A DNA stretch of 64,000 nt, taken from NCBI GenBank assembly GCA_020851555.1, contig JADZCM010000040.1:18756-82755 (forward strand), written 5' to 3'. The DNA comes from Bryobacterales bacterium (GTDB taxonomy: Bacteria; Acidobacteriota; Terriglobia; Bryobacterales; Bryobacteraceae). The notes beneath the pieces were generated by a model. That model made no database searches. It saw only the letters and a program-made list of their open reading frames with translations, and was not told where the DNA came from. The position numbers were made by a program, and so were the translations under genes. Positions 25,615 to 33,958 of the stretch are shown piece after piece; the first letter of the stretch is position 1, and each line of letters begins with the position of its first letter.

Positions 25615-25876
25615 CGCCGGCCCCGCGGCTCTTTCCCTGCGGCTTGGACGAGCGGCCCTGCTTCTGCGCCCAGTAGTTCTTCATCCGCTGAGAGACCTTG
25701 CGCCGCTCGGCGGGCGGCATGCTCTTTCGCCCGCGGCGCGCCTTACCCCACAGGGCCTCCAGTTTCAAGGCCGCGTCGCCGGGCTTGGAGGCCACCAGTT
25801 CCTCCAGAGAGGCGATGGCCTCCTCCAGCCGCTTCTTCTCGGCGTAAAGCTCGCGTATGGCTCGGTAGAGATCCAT
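25601..25876 (-). CDS. Small charged coiled-coil protein, unknown function
   Basis: 91 residues from the ATG of MDLYRAIRELYAEKKRL. An N-terminal helix or coiled coil (about 1-30, EKKRLEEAIASLEEL) is followed by a basic motif RRGRKSMPPAERRKVSQRMKNYWAQKQG and a Ser/Gly-rich tail. The motif RRGRKSM..xER..VS.RMK.YW recurs in small acidobacterial proteins as far as I remember. The basic part may bind nucleic acid (inference). The longer in-frame opening upstream is not used because its residues look non-coding. Tail-to-tail overlap with the methyltransferase gene. Confidence 0.75.
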   Translation of the reverse strand: MDLYRAIRELYAEKKRLEEAIASLEELVASKPGDAALKLEALWGKARRGRKSMPPAERRKVSQRMKNYWAQKQGRSSKPQGKSRGAGVSPS

Positions 25877-26010
25877 GCCGGCTCCGGTTCTCTTGGCCGC
25901 CAATGCCGTTATGGTAATGCGGACGGCGGCCGCGGCACACCGGAAGTAAAACACCGCCTTGGGGCGGACTCCGCCCCCGGGAGCGTGATCCTCCGGACTA
26001 AATGCCTTCT

Positions 26011-26571
26011 CTAGTTATCCGAGAAGACCGGAGGCTTGGCCGGAACGGTCCACATGTAGACGGTGTGGCCGTCAAGGTCGATCGTCTGCTCGGGCTTCCA
26101 CTCGCCCATGTCAAAGTCGTGGGACACGATGCGCGTGCCGGGCTTCAGTTTAAGCAGTTTCGGCCGCAGCTTCACGTTCAGCGACGGCAGCAGGTACAGC
26201 GTGACGACGGTGGCGTCGTTGAAGTTGTACTCGAACAGGTCGGCCAGAACGAACTTCACTTTCCCGGTCATTCCCTGACGCGCGGCGTTCTCTTCCGACT
26301 CCTTGATGCGAACCGGATTGATGTCCACCCCGGTGGCGCGAGCGCCAAGCTTGGCGGCGCTGATCACGGTGCGCCCGTCTCCGCAACCCAGGTCGTAAAG
26401 CACGTCGCTTTTCCCGACCTTGGCCACCTTCAGCATTTCATCGACTACTTCCTGCGGAGTAGGCACGAACACGACGTCCGGCTCGCGCAGAGGCTTGTCT
26501 TGCGCCAACAAGAACGTCACGTTCACCGCCAGCAACAAAAGCAACAGGCATAGACTCTTCACAGCTCGCAT
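26011..26571 (-). CDS. Exported class I SAM-dependent methyltransferase
   Basis: 186 residues. GGAAGAAAG Shine-Dalgarno before the ATG. A clear Sec signal peptide (MRAVKSLCLLLLLLAVNVTFLLAQ) leads to DVVFVPTPQEVVDEMLKVAKV and motif I LYDLGCGDGRTVISAAKLGARATGVDINP. VVTLYLLPSLNVKLRPKL is also typical of this methyltransferase group. Homologues with signal peptides are known in acidobacteria and planctomycetes (from memory). SAM is not known to be available in the periplasm, so the location is puzzling. The hydrophobic segment could instead be a membrane anchor facing the cytoplasm. Confidence 0.85.
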   Translation of the reverse strand: MRAVKSLCLLLLLLAVNVTFLLAQDKPLREPDVVFVPTPQEVVDEMLKVAKVGKSDVLYDLGCGDGRTVISAAKLGARATGVDINPVRIKESEENAARQGMTGKVKFVLADLFEYNFNDATVVTLYLLPSLNVKLRPKLLKLKPGTRIVSHDFDMGEWKPEQTIDLDGHTVYMWTVPAKPPVFSDN

Positions 26572-26708
26572 AGCGTTTCTTTCTTCCTTCCTGAATGCGC
26601 ACAATCCGGGCGCACCATTAGCTTTTCCTTAATAGACTCTGGGGGTTGGATCAACTGGTTCCGTACGCCCGCAAGTATACACCATCCGTGCGCCCGGTGG
26701 CGTTCCGT

Positions 26709-26714
26709 TATACT
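26709..26714 (+). promoter_or_regulatory. Candidate -10 box of a leaderless promoter (pepP-like gene)
   Basis: TATACT followed by exactly 7 nt and the ATG of the shortened aminopeptidase P gene. No Shine-Dalgarno is present. The spacing places transcription start at or next to the A of the ATG. Confidence 0.45.
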
Positions 26715-26721
26715 CGAACTG

Positions 26722-27372
26722 ATGTTGGCCGCCAGGTTCGTCATCGTCGCGTTAGCGCTGGCGGGGCGCGCGCCGGCGGTGGACGGGATTTCCAAAGACG
26801 AGTTCCGTGAACGGCGGGCGGCGCTGCGCGCAGTTCTGGGAGACGGGATCACCGTGCCGGCGGGCCGCGTGGCCGGCGAGGCCGATTCCTCCCGGTCGGG
26901 CTTTGTCCAGGATTCGAACTTCCTCTACCTGACTGGCCGGCGAGAGCCGGGCGCCGTGCTGCTGCTGCTCCCTCCGTCGGGCGAGATGCTCTTTCTGCCC
27001 GCGCGTGACGCTCGCGGTGAGAAGCACTTCGGCCGAACGGCCGCCGCGGACATCGCCGCTGCCACCGGCTTCGAACGGGTTCTTCCGGCCGGGGACTTCG
27101 AGTCGCACGTGGCCCGGGCGCTCGGCAGCCGCCTGAACCACCCGGCCGGGCGCCACGTGGGGCTGGACGTACATGACGCCGGCGCTCTCTCTACCTCCGG
27201 TCCCCTGGAGCCCGGCATGGTGATCACGGTGGAGCCGGGGATCTACCTGGAAGAGGAAGGGATCGGCATCCGCGTTGAAGACGTGGTTCTGGTCACCCGG
27301 ACCGGCGCGGAGGCGCTGAGCCTGTCACTCCCCAGGGAACCGGCGGTGATTGAGAAGGCGCCCGCCAGGTAG
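26722..27372 (+). CDS. Aminopeptidase P with internal deletion, probably inactive
   Basis: 216 residues, about half the usual 430-450. Signal-like N-terminus, then the AMP_N domain (about 25-130, FRERRAALRAVLG...DSNFLYLTGRREPGAVLLL). The sequence then jumps at about residue 135-140 to the C-terminal end of the pita-bread domain: RHVGLDVHD (His145 equals E. coli PepP His354), TVEPGIYLEEE (Glu171) and IGIRVEDVVLVT (Glu186). The middle, with both metal-ligand Asp residues, is missing, so a dinuclear metal site cannot form. The frame is intact. It could be a decaying gene, a scaffold, or an assembly artefact. Ends 7 bp before the histidine kinase. Confidence 0.85.
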   Translation: MLAARFVIVALALAGRAPAVDGISKDEFRERRAALRAVLGDGITVPAGRVAGEADSSRSGFVQDSNFLYLTGRREPGAVLLLLPPSGEMLFLPARDARGEKHFGRTAAADIAAATGFERVLPAGDFESHVARALGSRLNHPAGRHVGLDVHDAGALSTSGPLEPGMVITVEPGIYLEEEGIGIRVEDVVLVTRTGAEALSLSLPREPAVIEKAPAR

Positions 27373-27379
27373 GCATTCG

Positions 27380-29236
27380 ATGAAGCCGGGCGGACGGGTG
27401 GCGGGATATGCCGGGGTGCTCGTCCTCTCCTTCGCCGTGGCCGTTGTGTCGAGCTACACGCCGCTCGGCAGGCAGATCGACAATGACGCCTACGACTGGA
27501 TGTTCCGCCTGAGGAAGCCCTCGCCCTGGACGCCCCAATCCGTGATCCTGGGCATAGACGAGGCTTCCTTTCAGGCCCTGGGCGGAGTTCGCGGCTTGCG
27601 CGGCATACTGTCGGACGTGCTGGAGCGCCTCGCCCCGCTCTCCCCCAAGGTGGTGGCCGTCGATCTGACCCTGTCCGACGCCGGCGAACCGGCGGAGGAC
27701 GCCCGCCTGGAGGCGGCCATGGGCCGCACCGGAAACCTCGTGCTGGCGGCGGAGTTGATGCCGGGGGGGACCGCCTGGCAGGACCCGCTGGAGCGCTTCC
27801 GGCAGCATGCCTCAGCCGTTGGACACGTGCACGCCGCACAGGACCCGCTGGATGGCGTCAACCGCCAGGTTCCCCTGGAGAAGGCAGCCGGGCGCGAGCG
27901 GCACTGGGCCCTGTCGCTTGAGGCCTACCGGCTGAGCCGGGGCGCCGCCCGCATCGTCGAATCGCCCGAGGAGTTGCGCGTCAACGATCTCATCATCCCC
28001 GCCCGGAGGGAGGACGCGCGTGCCATCTACGTGCGGCGGCTGCCGTCGGGACCGCACGGCGGTACGGCCATTCCACGCATTTCCGCGGTCGAGTTGCGCG
28101 ACGACCCCGCGGCGGCGGAGTCGCTGCGGGGCAAGGTGGTCCTGATCGGGGTCACCGCGCAATCCGCGGCGCGGGACAGGCTGATGACTCCCTACAGTTC
28201 CGAACAGCCCATGCCGGGCGTGGAGATTCACGCCAACGCTTTCGAGACTCTGGCGCAGAACAGGTTCGTGAAAGCAGCCGGGGACACGGAGGTGCTGCTG
28301 GCTTGCGGCGGCGCGACGGTGCTGGCCGGCCTCGTGTTCTGGCTGCTCTCCGGGTGGGCCGCTTACGGGACCGCCCTGGGACTGCTTGCCGCCGCGACAG
28401 CCTTGCCCTATGCGCTGTTCTCGCGCGATACCGTGTTCCCGCCGCTCGCGCTGGTGGCGTCCGCCTGGCTCTCGGCGGCGGGGGCCGCCAGCTATCAGCA
28501 TTTCACCGCCCGGCGCCAGCTCAGGCGCGCCGAGGCCGAGAAGACCCGCTACCAGCAGGCGGTGCACTTCGTCACGCACGAGATGCGGACGCCGCTCACC
28601 GCCATACAGGGCTCCAGCGAGCTGATGAGCCGCTACAACCTCAATGACGAGAAACGCAAGCAGATCGCGGACCTGATACACTCCGAGTCGCGGCGGCTCG
28701 GCCGCATGATCGAAACGTTCCTGAATGTGGAACGCCTGTCGGCCGGCCAGATGGAGATGCGGCGGGAGCAGGTTCCGCTTTCGGAAGTAGTCCAGGTTTG
28801 CCTGGACCGGGCCCAGGCGCTGGCGGACCGGAAACAGATCACGGTGGAACGGACCGTGCTGGAAGATGCCACGCTGGCGGGCGACCGCGAGTTGCTCGAG
28901 TACGCCTTCTACAACCTGCTGACCAACGCCATCAAGTACTCCCCATCGGGGGCCAGGGTTACCGTCGCCGGCCGCCAAGCGTCCGCCGGTTTCCGGCTCT
29001 CCGTACGGGATGAGGGAATCGGGATGGACCGTAAAGAAGTCGAGAGCGTCTTTCGCCGCTTCTATCGCACGCGCAGGGCGATCGCTTCCGGAGAGGCAGG
29101 TTCCGGCATCGGGCTTTCCATCGTGGAGCAAATCGTAAGCCACCACGGGGGTAGAATCGAAGTCGAGAGCGCTCCGGGAAAAGGCTCTTGTTTTACGCTG
29201 GTATTGCCCGTGCCGGGTGACGGCGCGGCGGGGTGA
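27380..29236 (+). CDS. CHASE2-domain sensor histidine kinase
   Basis: 618 residues. N-terminal TM, then an extracytoplasmic CHASE2 domain (about residues 25-285; DNDAYDWMFRLRKP, VILGIDEASF, GKVVLIGVTA), then three closely spaced TM helices (about 300-370). The HisKA helix carries the phospho-His in FVTHEMRTPLTAIQG. The HATPase domain has the N box NLLTNAIKYSPSG, G1 DEGIGMD and G2 GSGIGLSIVEQIV, so it is an intact kinase. CHASE2 ligands are unknown. The response regulator begins 10 bp downstream, which makes the pair a two-component system. Confidence 0.93.
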   Translation: MKPGGRVAGYAGVLVLSFAVAVVSSYTPLGRQIDNDAYDWMFRLRKPSPWTPQSVILGIDEASFQALGGVRGLRGILSDVLERLAPLSPKVVAVDLTLSDAGEPAEDARLEAAMGRTGNLVLAAELMPGGTAWQDPLERFRQHASAVGHVHAAQDPLDGVNRQVPLEKAAGRERHWALSLEAYRLSRGAARIVESPEELRVNDLIIPARREDARAIYVRRLPSGPHGGTAIPRISAVELRDDPAAAESLRGKVVLIGVTAQSAARDRLMTPYSSEQPMPGVEIHANAFETLAQNRFVKAAGDTEVLLACGGATVLAGLVFWLLSGWAAYGTALGLLAAATALPYALFSRDTVFPPLALVASAWLSAAGAASYQHFTARRQLRRAEAEKTRYQQAVHFVTHEMRTPLTAIQGSSELMSRYNLNDEKRKQIADLIHSESRRLGRMIETFLNVERLSAGQMEMRREQVPLSEVVQVCLDRAQALADRKQITVERTVLEDATLAGDRELLEYAFYNLLTNAIKYSPSGARVTVAGRQASAGFRLSVRDEGIGMDRKEVESVFRRFYRTRRAIASGEAGSGIGLSIVEQIVSHHGGRIEVESAPGKGSCFTLVLPVPGDGAAG

Positions 29237-29246
29237 GAACTGAGGA

Positions 29247-30581
29247 ATGCGAAAGCTGCTGGTCGTGGAAGATGACGGAGCGGTGAGAACAACCATCTCC
29301 ACCTTCCTGGAGCTGGAAGGATACGCCGTCGAGGCCGTGTCATCGACCAGCGAGGCCCTCCGGCGGCTGGAAAAGGAGAGCTACCCGATCGTCCTTTCCG
29401 ACATCTACCTGGACGAGCGCACCGGCCTGGATGTGCTCGCCGCGGCTCGCGCCCGCGACCCGGAGTGCCGCGTGATTCTGATGACGGCCCGCGGAACGAT
29501 GGAGACGGTCATGGCCGCCACCCGCGGGGGCGCGTTCGATTACATCGCCAAGCCGTTCGAACTGGACGCGCTGCTGGCGGTCCTGAAGCGCGCCGAGCAC
29601 AGCCTGACGCCGGAGGACGCGGACGACGAGACGGATATCGACGACCTGCCCGAATCGGAGATGATCGGCAGCTCGCCGCAGATGGTGGACGTCTACAAGA
29701 CTCTCTCCCGGGTCTCTCCGACCGACGCCACGGTCCTGATCGAAGGCGAAACGGGAACCGGGAAGGAACTGATCGCCCGCATGATCCACCGGAACAGCCC
29801 GCGAGCCGGCCACCCGTTCCTTCCCGTGGACTGCGCCTCCATCGCTCCGACCCTGCTGGAGAGCGAGTTGTTCGGAGCGTTGCGCGGCGCCTACACCGGC
29901 GCCGACCGTGACCGGATGGGCATCTTCGAGGCGGCCAACCGCGGGACCGTTTTTCTCGACGAGGTGGGGGACATCGACCTGAGCTTCCAGCTCAAGCTGC
30001 TGCGTTTCTTGCAGGAACGCGAGATCCGCCCGGTGGGATCCGCCAGAGCCAGACCGGTCGATGTACGGGTCATCGCAGCCACCAACCGGGAACTCCAGAA
30101 GCTGGTGGAACAGGAGAAGTTCAGGGAGGACCTGTGGTTCAGGCTCAACGTCGTCCGGATCGGACTTCCGCCCTTGCGTGAGCGGACCGGCGACGTTCCC
30201 CTGCTGGCGCACTACTACCTGAAGAAATACAACCAGCGCTACGGGCAGAATACGCGCCTCACCGAAGACGGGCAGCGGGCGCTCCAGGACTGCACCTGGC
30301 CCGGCAACGTCCGGCAGCTCCAGCACATGATGGAGCGGCTCGCCATCCTGGCCCCCTCCGGGCGCATCGACCAGCAGGCCGTGTGCGCCGCCATCCGCGA
30401 CACCGAGCCCCACGAAACGGCAGGCGAGACGCTGGCCCAGGCGGAAATGGACCAGATTCGACGGGTCCTTGCGGCAACGGGCGGCAACAAGAGCCGCGCG
30501 GCCAGAATCCTCGGCATTGAGCGGAAGACGCTGTACCGCAAGCTGGAGCGGACCGGCGCGGTGGACGACGCAAGCGCCTGA
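29247..30581 (+). CDS. NtrC-family sigma-54-dependent response regulator
   Basis: 444 residues. Receiver domain with phospho-acceptor Asp52 (VLSDIYLDE), Thr in LMTAR and Lys in AKPFE. Sigma-54 AAA+ domain: Walker A GETGTGKE, the sigma-54 contact loop reading GAYTGA (GAFTGA variant), Walker B GTVFLDEVGDI, and the arginine-finger region. The C-terminal Fis-type helix-turn-helix is NKSRAARILGIERKTLYRKLE. Partner of the CHASE2 kinase. Target genes need -24/-12 promoters, and I did not find a convincing one nearby. Confidence 0.95.
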   Translation: MRKLLVVEDDGAVRTTISTFLELEGYAVEAVSSTSEALRRLEKESYPIVLSDIYLDERTGLDVLAAARARDPECRVILMTARGTMETVMAATRGGAFDYIAKPFELDALLAVLKRAEHSLTPEDADDETDIDDLPESEMIGSSPQMVDVYKTLSRVSPTDATVLIEGETGTGKELIARMIHRNSPRAGHPFLPVDCASIAPTLLESELFGALRGAYTGADRDRMGIFEAANRGTVFLDEVGDIDLSFQLKLLRFLQEREIRPVGSARARPVDVRVIAATNRELQKLVEQEKFREDLWFRLNVVRIGLPPLRERTGDVPLLAHYYLKKYNQRYGQNTRLTEDGQRALQDCTWPGNVRQLQHMMERLAILAPSGRIDQQAVCAAIRDTEPHETAGETLAQAEMDQIRRVLAATGGNKSRAARILGIERKTLYRKLERTGAVDDASA

Positions 30582-30613
30582 CGATTTTCCGTGCTTTTTC
30601 TCCGGAGTGAGGC

Positions 30614-30619
30614 TAGAAT
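30614..30619 (+). promoter_or_regulatory. Candidate -10 box upstream of the 48-residue membrane protein
   Basis: TAGAAT about 80 bp before the small gene. The -35 region is unclear. Low confidence; read-through from the response regulator is equally possible. Confidence 0.25.
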
Positions 30620-30697
30620 AAGACGGGACTTCTCATAGCGGCGGGTTTCATATCCGGCTTCATAGAGTCAGGTTTCCGGCAAGGGAGGGTGGGAACC

Positions 30698-30844
30698 ATG
30701 TTCGATAGCCTGGATGACCAGATGAAACACGACGTCAAGGCGGAGAAGACGGCCAAAGAGCGTCTCTTGCAGTACCTGCTCGTGGTCGTTCTGTGTGTGG
30801 TGGTTTTCGTCGGCGTGTATTTCGGAATCAGGCTGCTGGAATAG
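30698..30844 (+). CDS. 48-residue single-pass membrane protein
   Basis: Begins MFDSLDDQMKHDVKAEKT, then KERLLQYLLVVVLCVVVF and GVYFGIRLLE. A strong AAGGGAGGGTG Shine-Dalgarno lies just before the ATG. The acidic/basic N-terminus faces the cytoplasm by the positive-inside rule, with one TM helix and almost no tail. Short proteins of the form MF(D/E)SLD(D/E)QMK...one TM...LL(E/D) recur in acidobacterial genomes as I recall, which supports a real gene. Follows the two-component pair on the same strand. Function unknown. Confidence 0.8.
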   Translation: MFDSLDDQMKHDVKAEKTAKERLLQYLLVVVLCVVVFVGVYFGIRLLE

Positions 30845-30856
30845 GGTGTTGCGGCT

Positions 30857-31345
30857 TCATTGCCCGTCGCCCGGCCTGGCCGGGTCCGGATCGAGGAGCC
30901 CCATGAGCGCCTTGACCCGCTTTGGATAGTCGCTAAACGGGTTGTAGGTCGAGAGGATTCCGTCGAGGTTTTTATCCCGGTAGAGGTGGGAGTGCGCCAG
31001 GCGGGAGGCCACATGGTGAATTCCGGCGCTGACGGTGGGAAAACTCAGTTCGCAGGACGCCCAGCCGAAGATGTTGTTGTTTTTGTAGTTCTTACCCCCG
31101 CCTGACTCGATGAGGGCCAGGCTCGGCAGAAGCCTCCAGTCAAGGCCGTTCCTGTCCGCCGCCAGGAGGAAGTCCTGTGCCAGTTCATCGGCGGGCGAGT
31201 CGAACGAGCGAAAAAACTCCTTTATTCTCAACAGCCTCGGATCTGTTTCGTAGTCCGGCAAGCCGAGTGTCTGGCTGGTGCTGGTCATGGAGGTCGCAAC
31301 CGCAAGACCTCCCGCGACCACGATGTATCTGTAGATTCGTCTCAT
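30857..31345 (-). CDS. Glucosaminidase-like peptidoglycan hydrolase, exported
   Basis: 162 residues from the ATG of MRRIYRYIVVAGGLAVATS. Signal or anchor at the N-terminus, then FFRSFDSPADELAQDFLLAADRNGLDWRLLPSLALIESGGGKNYKNNNIFGW. The Glu of LIESGGG followed by NNNIFGW matches the catalytic motif of glucosaminidase/GH73-like lysozyme folds. The remainder, IHHVASRLAHSHLYRDKNLDGILSTYNP, also fits. Likely cleaves the glycan strand in the periplasm. Convergent with the 48-residue gene, 12 bp apart. Confidence 0.82.
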   Translation of the reverse strand: MRRIYRYIVVAGGLAVATSMTSTSQTLGLPDYETDPRLLRIKEFFRSFDSPADELAQDFLLAADRNGLDWRLLPSLALIESGGGKNYKNNNIFGWASCELSFPTVSAGIHHVASRLAHSHLYRDKNLDGILSTYNPFSDYPKRVKALMGLLDPDPARPGDGQ

Positions 31346-31503
31346 GATTGCGGAACACATCCCAGGCGGCTAAAGCTGCCGGAGAGGCATTCCAAACTGC
31401 TCGGGCTACTTCAACCCACGCCCTCGCTTCAGCCGGTCGTCCCAGAACGATCACGGCCATATGAAGAAGATTATACCAAACTACCGTGGAGATGTAGGGT
31501 TGG

Positions 31504-31538
31504 GAAAAAATCCAGCCCCGGCTGGTCGCCGGGGCTGG
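31504..31538 (-). terminator. Rho-independent terminator of the FecR/DUF5818-like gene
   Basis: Read on the minus strand: CCAGCCCCGGC, 5-nt loop, exact reverse complement, then ATTTTTT. An 11-bp GC stem plus six T residues, 35 bp after the stop codon, is a textbook intrinsic terminator. Confidence 0.9.
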
Positions 31539-31573
31539 TCGAGGAGAGAAACCTTCTGTTGGCCGGGGACTGA

Positions 31574-32485
31574 CTAGCGGCTGATGGTCTTAGAGTCTTC
31601 GCCTCTGGTCAGGCCCAACGCGGCGCCGCCGCCCGCTGCCGCTATCGCCACGCCCGCTATGACGGTTTTCGCCGCGCTGCCCGTACTGGCCGTCTTCGCA
31701 CCCCCCGGGGCGCTGCTTTTCCCCTTTGCGCCGGCGGTGACCTCCGGTTTTACCGCGCAACCGCGCCCCAGAGTCTGAATCCGGGTGACCTGGAGGATGT
31801 GAGTACTCGTTTCACCGGATTTGACACCGGGCGCAAGCGTCCCCGTGACGGTCACCCGATTACCGCTATGGCGGCTCAAGTCCTTTCCCGTCAACTCAAA
31901 GCTGACGTTGGCGGTCTCGTCCGTTATCCGAAACCCTCCGCCCGATGCGATCAGGCAGCCGGTCGCAACGACCGGTGGAGCCGCGCTGGCCGCTTGGGTG
32001 GTGAAGGCCCGCGCCATGCCGGGTTCCAGCGAGGCCACCAGCAGCCCCTCGGACGTCAACACCTGCCAGGATCCCGCCAGGGGATTGACGGTGGTCGTTC
32101 CGGCGTCCTGGTGCGAGACCTGGGCAGATGCCGCCGGGGAACTCGGCCGCACGTACAGTCCTCCCGCTTCTATCCGCAAGGCGGACGCCCGTTCCAGTCT
32201 CGCTTCCCCCTGCTCCAGCACCAGCCGCCCGGCGAAGGTCCTCGCCGTGGAGCCTGTGGCCAACACTACCTGCGCGCCACCCTGAAGATGCAGCAGCGAC
32301 GGGACGGAACCCGTCTGGATAAGGCTGCCCTCCAGCAGCGTCGCCTGGTCCCGGACGATCGCGCTGTCGAGGAGGAACTGGCCCCCGGCAGTCGCGGTCC
32401 CGATAGCCGGCGAGGAGGCGGAGGCTGGAGCTAGAGACCCGCCCAGAAGCACGAGGGCAACAGTCAGAGTCATGTAGCTGTTCAC
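31574..32485 (-). CDS. Secreted FecR-like/DUF5818-like protein
   Basis: 303 residues. Signal peptide ending PASAS. The first half looks like a FecR-type beta domain (SLLHLQGGAQVVLATGSTARTFAGRLVLEQGEARLE). The middle has an OB-like segment, GCLIASGGGFRITDETANVSFELTGKDLSRHSGNRVTVTGTL, of the kind annotated DUF5818. The C-terminus is Ala/Gly/Ser-rich with a glycine-rich hydrophobic segment (TVIAGVAIAAAGGGAALGL) that could be a membrane anchor. Function unknown. Typical of acidobacterial secretomes (from memory). Confidence 0.75.
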   Translation of the reverse strand: MNSYMTLTVALVLLGGSLAPASASSPAIGTATAGGQFLLDSAIVRDQATLLEGSLIQTGSVPSLLHLQGGAQVVLATGSTARTFAGRLVLEQGEARLERASALRIEAGGLYVRPSSPAASAQVSHQDAGTTTVNPLAGSWQVLTSEGLLVASLEPGMARAFTTQAASAAPPVVATGCLIASGGGFRITDETANVSFELTGKDLSRHSGNRVTVTGTLAPGVKSGETSTHILQVTRIQTLGRGCAVKPEVTAGAKGKSSAPGGAKTASTGSAAKTVIAGVAIAAAGGGAALGLTRGEDSKTISR

Positions 32486-32710
32486 GCATTTCCTCCCGAT
32501 GGATCCGAATCAGCGCAACGGAGTGCGCATTCGAGGTGTCCATCGGCGGGACGGGTGGAGCGGATTAGATGGTAAGGTAAGGACTGTAGAACGGCATTGA
32601 AATGGCCGAAGGGCGAGTCTGGAGACACGCCTTACATGGAGCCGTGGATGGGCATCGGGCGGCACGGCGGCTGTGTTGCCCCTTCCATAAGCTCCCGGAG
32701 GAGAGGCAGG

Positions 32711-33958
32711 ATGATCCGTCAAGTCGGGGGCGCGGCTAACGGGACTCCGGCTTCCAACCGATTCGCGAGTGTGCGCGCCGCCGCCGCAGCAGCTGTAATT
32801 GCCTGGCTCGGCGTGGGCCTGTACTGGACACTGCGGTTGGGCGTGGCCGACCGTCTCTATCATCTGGGAACCCCAACCGCCGTGGAGCGGGCACGGCGGC
32901 TAGCCCCCAGCAACGCCGCGTATTTCGCCTCGGCATCTGCCGGCCGGGAAGCCCTTTATGAAGCGGTTTCCCGAAACCCGCGTCTCTCTTCGGCCTGGAT
33001 CGATTTGGGGCTGCTCGCTGAGACCGAGGGGAACCCACGGGAGGCGGAACGGTGCCTCCTGGAAGCGGCTCGGGTGGACGCCTCCTACAAGCCCCGCTGG
33101 TCCCTGGCCAACTTCTACTTCCGGCGCGGCGAGAACGGGAAATTCTGGCTTTGGGGGAGGCTGGCCGCCGATATGGCCTACTATACCCAGACACCGCTCT
33201 TCCGCCTTTACTGGCAGGTGACGCAGGAGCCGGAAGTCATTCTCGAACGCGGCATTCCCCCTCGTGGGAACGTCCTGGCGCAATATCTGCACTTCCTGCT
33301 CACGGAGAACAGGCCGGCCGCCGCGGAACAGGCCGCGCAGCGGCTCATTCCCGGAAGCACCACGGCGGACCTGCCGGTGCTCCTCCTATACTGTGACCGG
33401 AGCATAGCCGCGGGGCGGGTGGACGCCGCGCTGGCCGCCTGGAACGCGCTCTGCGGGCGTGGCCTGCTGCCCTACCATGCCCTGGACCCGCAGCGGGGCC
33501 TCTCGATCACCAACGGGGACTTCGGTGCGCCTCCTCTCGGGTCCGCTTTCGACTGGCGGCTGCACCGTATCGAGGGTATAGCGGCTACTCGCCTGGATCC
33601 CCCAAACGGCCTGCGGCTTGTTTTCACGGGCAGGCAACCGGAGCATTGCACGCTGCTCGAACAAACGGCGCCCGTTGAGGCGGGAGCGCCCTACCGGATG
33701 TCATACAAGTGGCGAGGCGACACCCTCCCCAAGGCGGATGGATTGCGCTGGGCCGTGACCGAACCGGGCACGGGCCGCGAACTGGCGGCCGGCGCCCTTG
33801 TGGGCGGGGACGGCGTGTGGCAAGACGGCGTGCTCGGCTTCTCCGCGCCGGTTGCCGGCGGGGCGGTGCGCCTCGCCCTGGAGTATCACCGGGCGCCGGG
33901 CACGACCAGAATCGAAGGGAGCCTCTGGGTTCGGGAAGTCTCGATGGACCTGCGCTGA
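32711..33958 (+). CDS. Membrane-anchored TPR protein with beta-sandwich C-terminus
   Basis: 415 residues from an ATG with GGAGAGGCAGG upstream (an in-frame opening 38 codons earlier is rejected). One TM near the N-terminus (AAAAAVIAWLGVGLYWTLRLG). TPR-like helices span about 55-230 (AWIDLGLLAETEGNPREAERCLLEAARVDASYKPRW). From about 265 on comes a domain beginning ISNGDFGAPPLGSAFDWRL-like (SITNGDFGAPPLG), which resembles carbohydrate-binding jelly-roll modules. Proteins of this architecture often sit in exopolysaccharide loci, but no such genes adjoin it here. Function not assigned. Confidence 0.72.
   Translation: MIRQVGGAANGTPASNRFASVRAAAAAAVIAWLGVGLYWTLRLGVADRLYHLGTPTAVERARRLAPSNAAYFASASAGREALYEAVSRNPRLSSAWIDLGLLAETEGNPREAERCLLEAARVDASYKPRWSLANFYFRRGENGKFWLWGRLAADMAYYTQTPLFRLYWQVTQEPEVILERGIPPRGNVLAQYLHFLLTENRPAAAEQAAQRLIPGSTTADLPVLLLYCDRSIAAGRVDAALAAWNALCGRGLLPYHALDPQRGLSITNGDFGAPPLGSAFDWRLHRIEGIAATRLDPPNGLRLVFTGRQPEHCTLLEQTAPVEAGAPYRMSYKWRGDTLPKADGLRWAVTEPGTGRELAAGALVGGDGVWQDGVLGFSAPVAGGAVRLALEYHRAPGTTRIEGSLWVREVSMDLR

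Noticed and set aside
32486..32710. Possible c-di-GMP riboswitch between the FecR-like and TPR genes
   Set aside because: The gap is large enough, but neither the GEMM core nor any other known aptamer consensus could be placed by eye.
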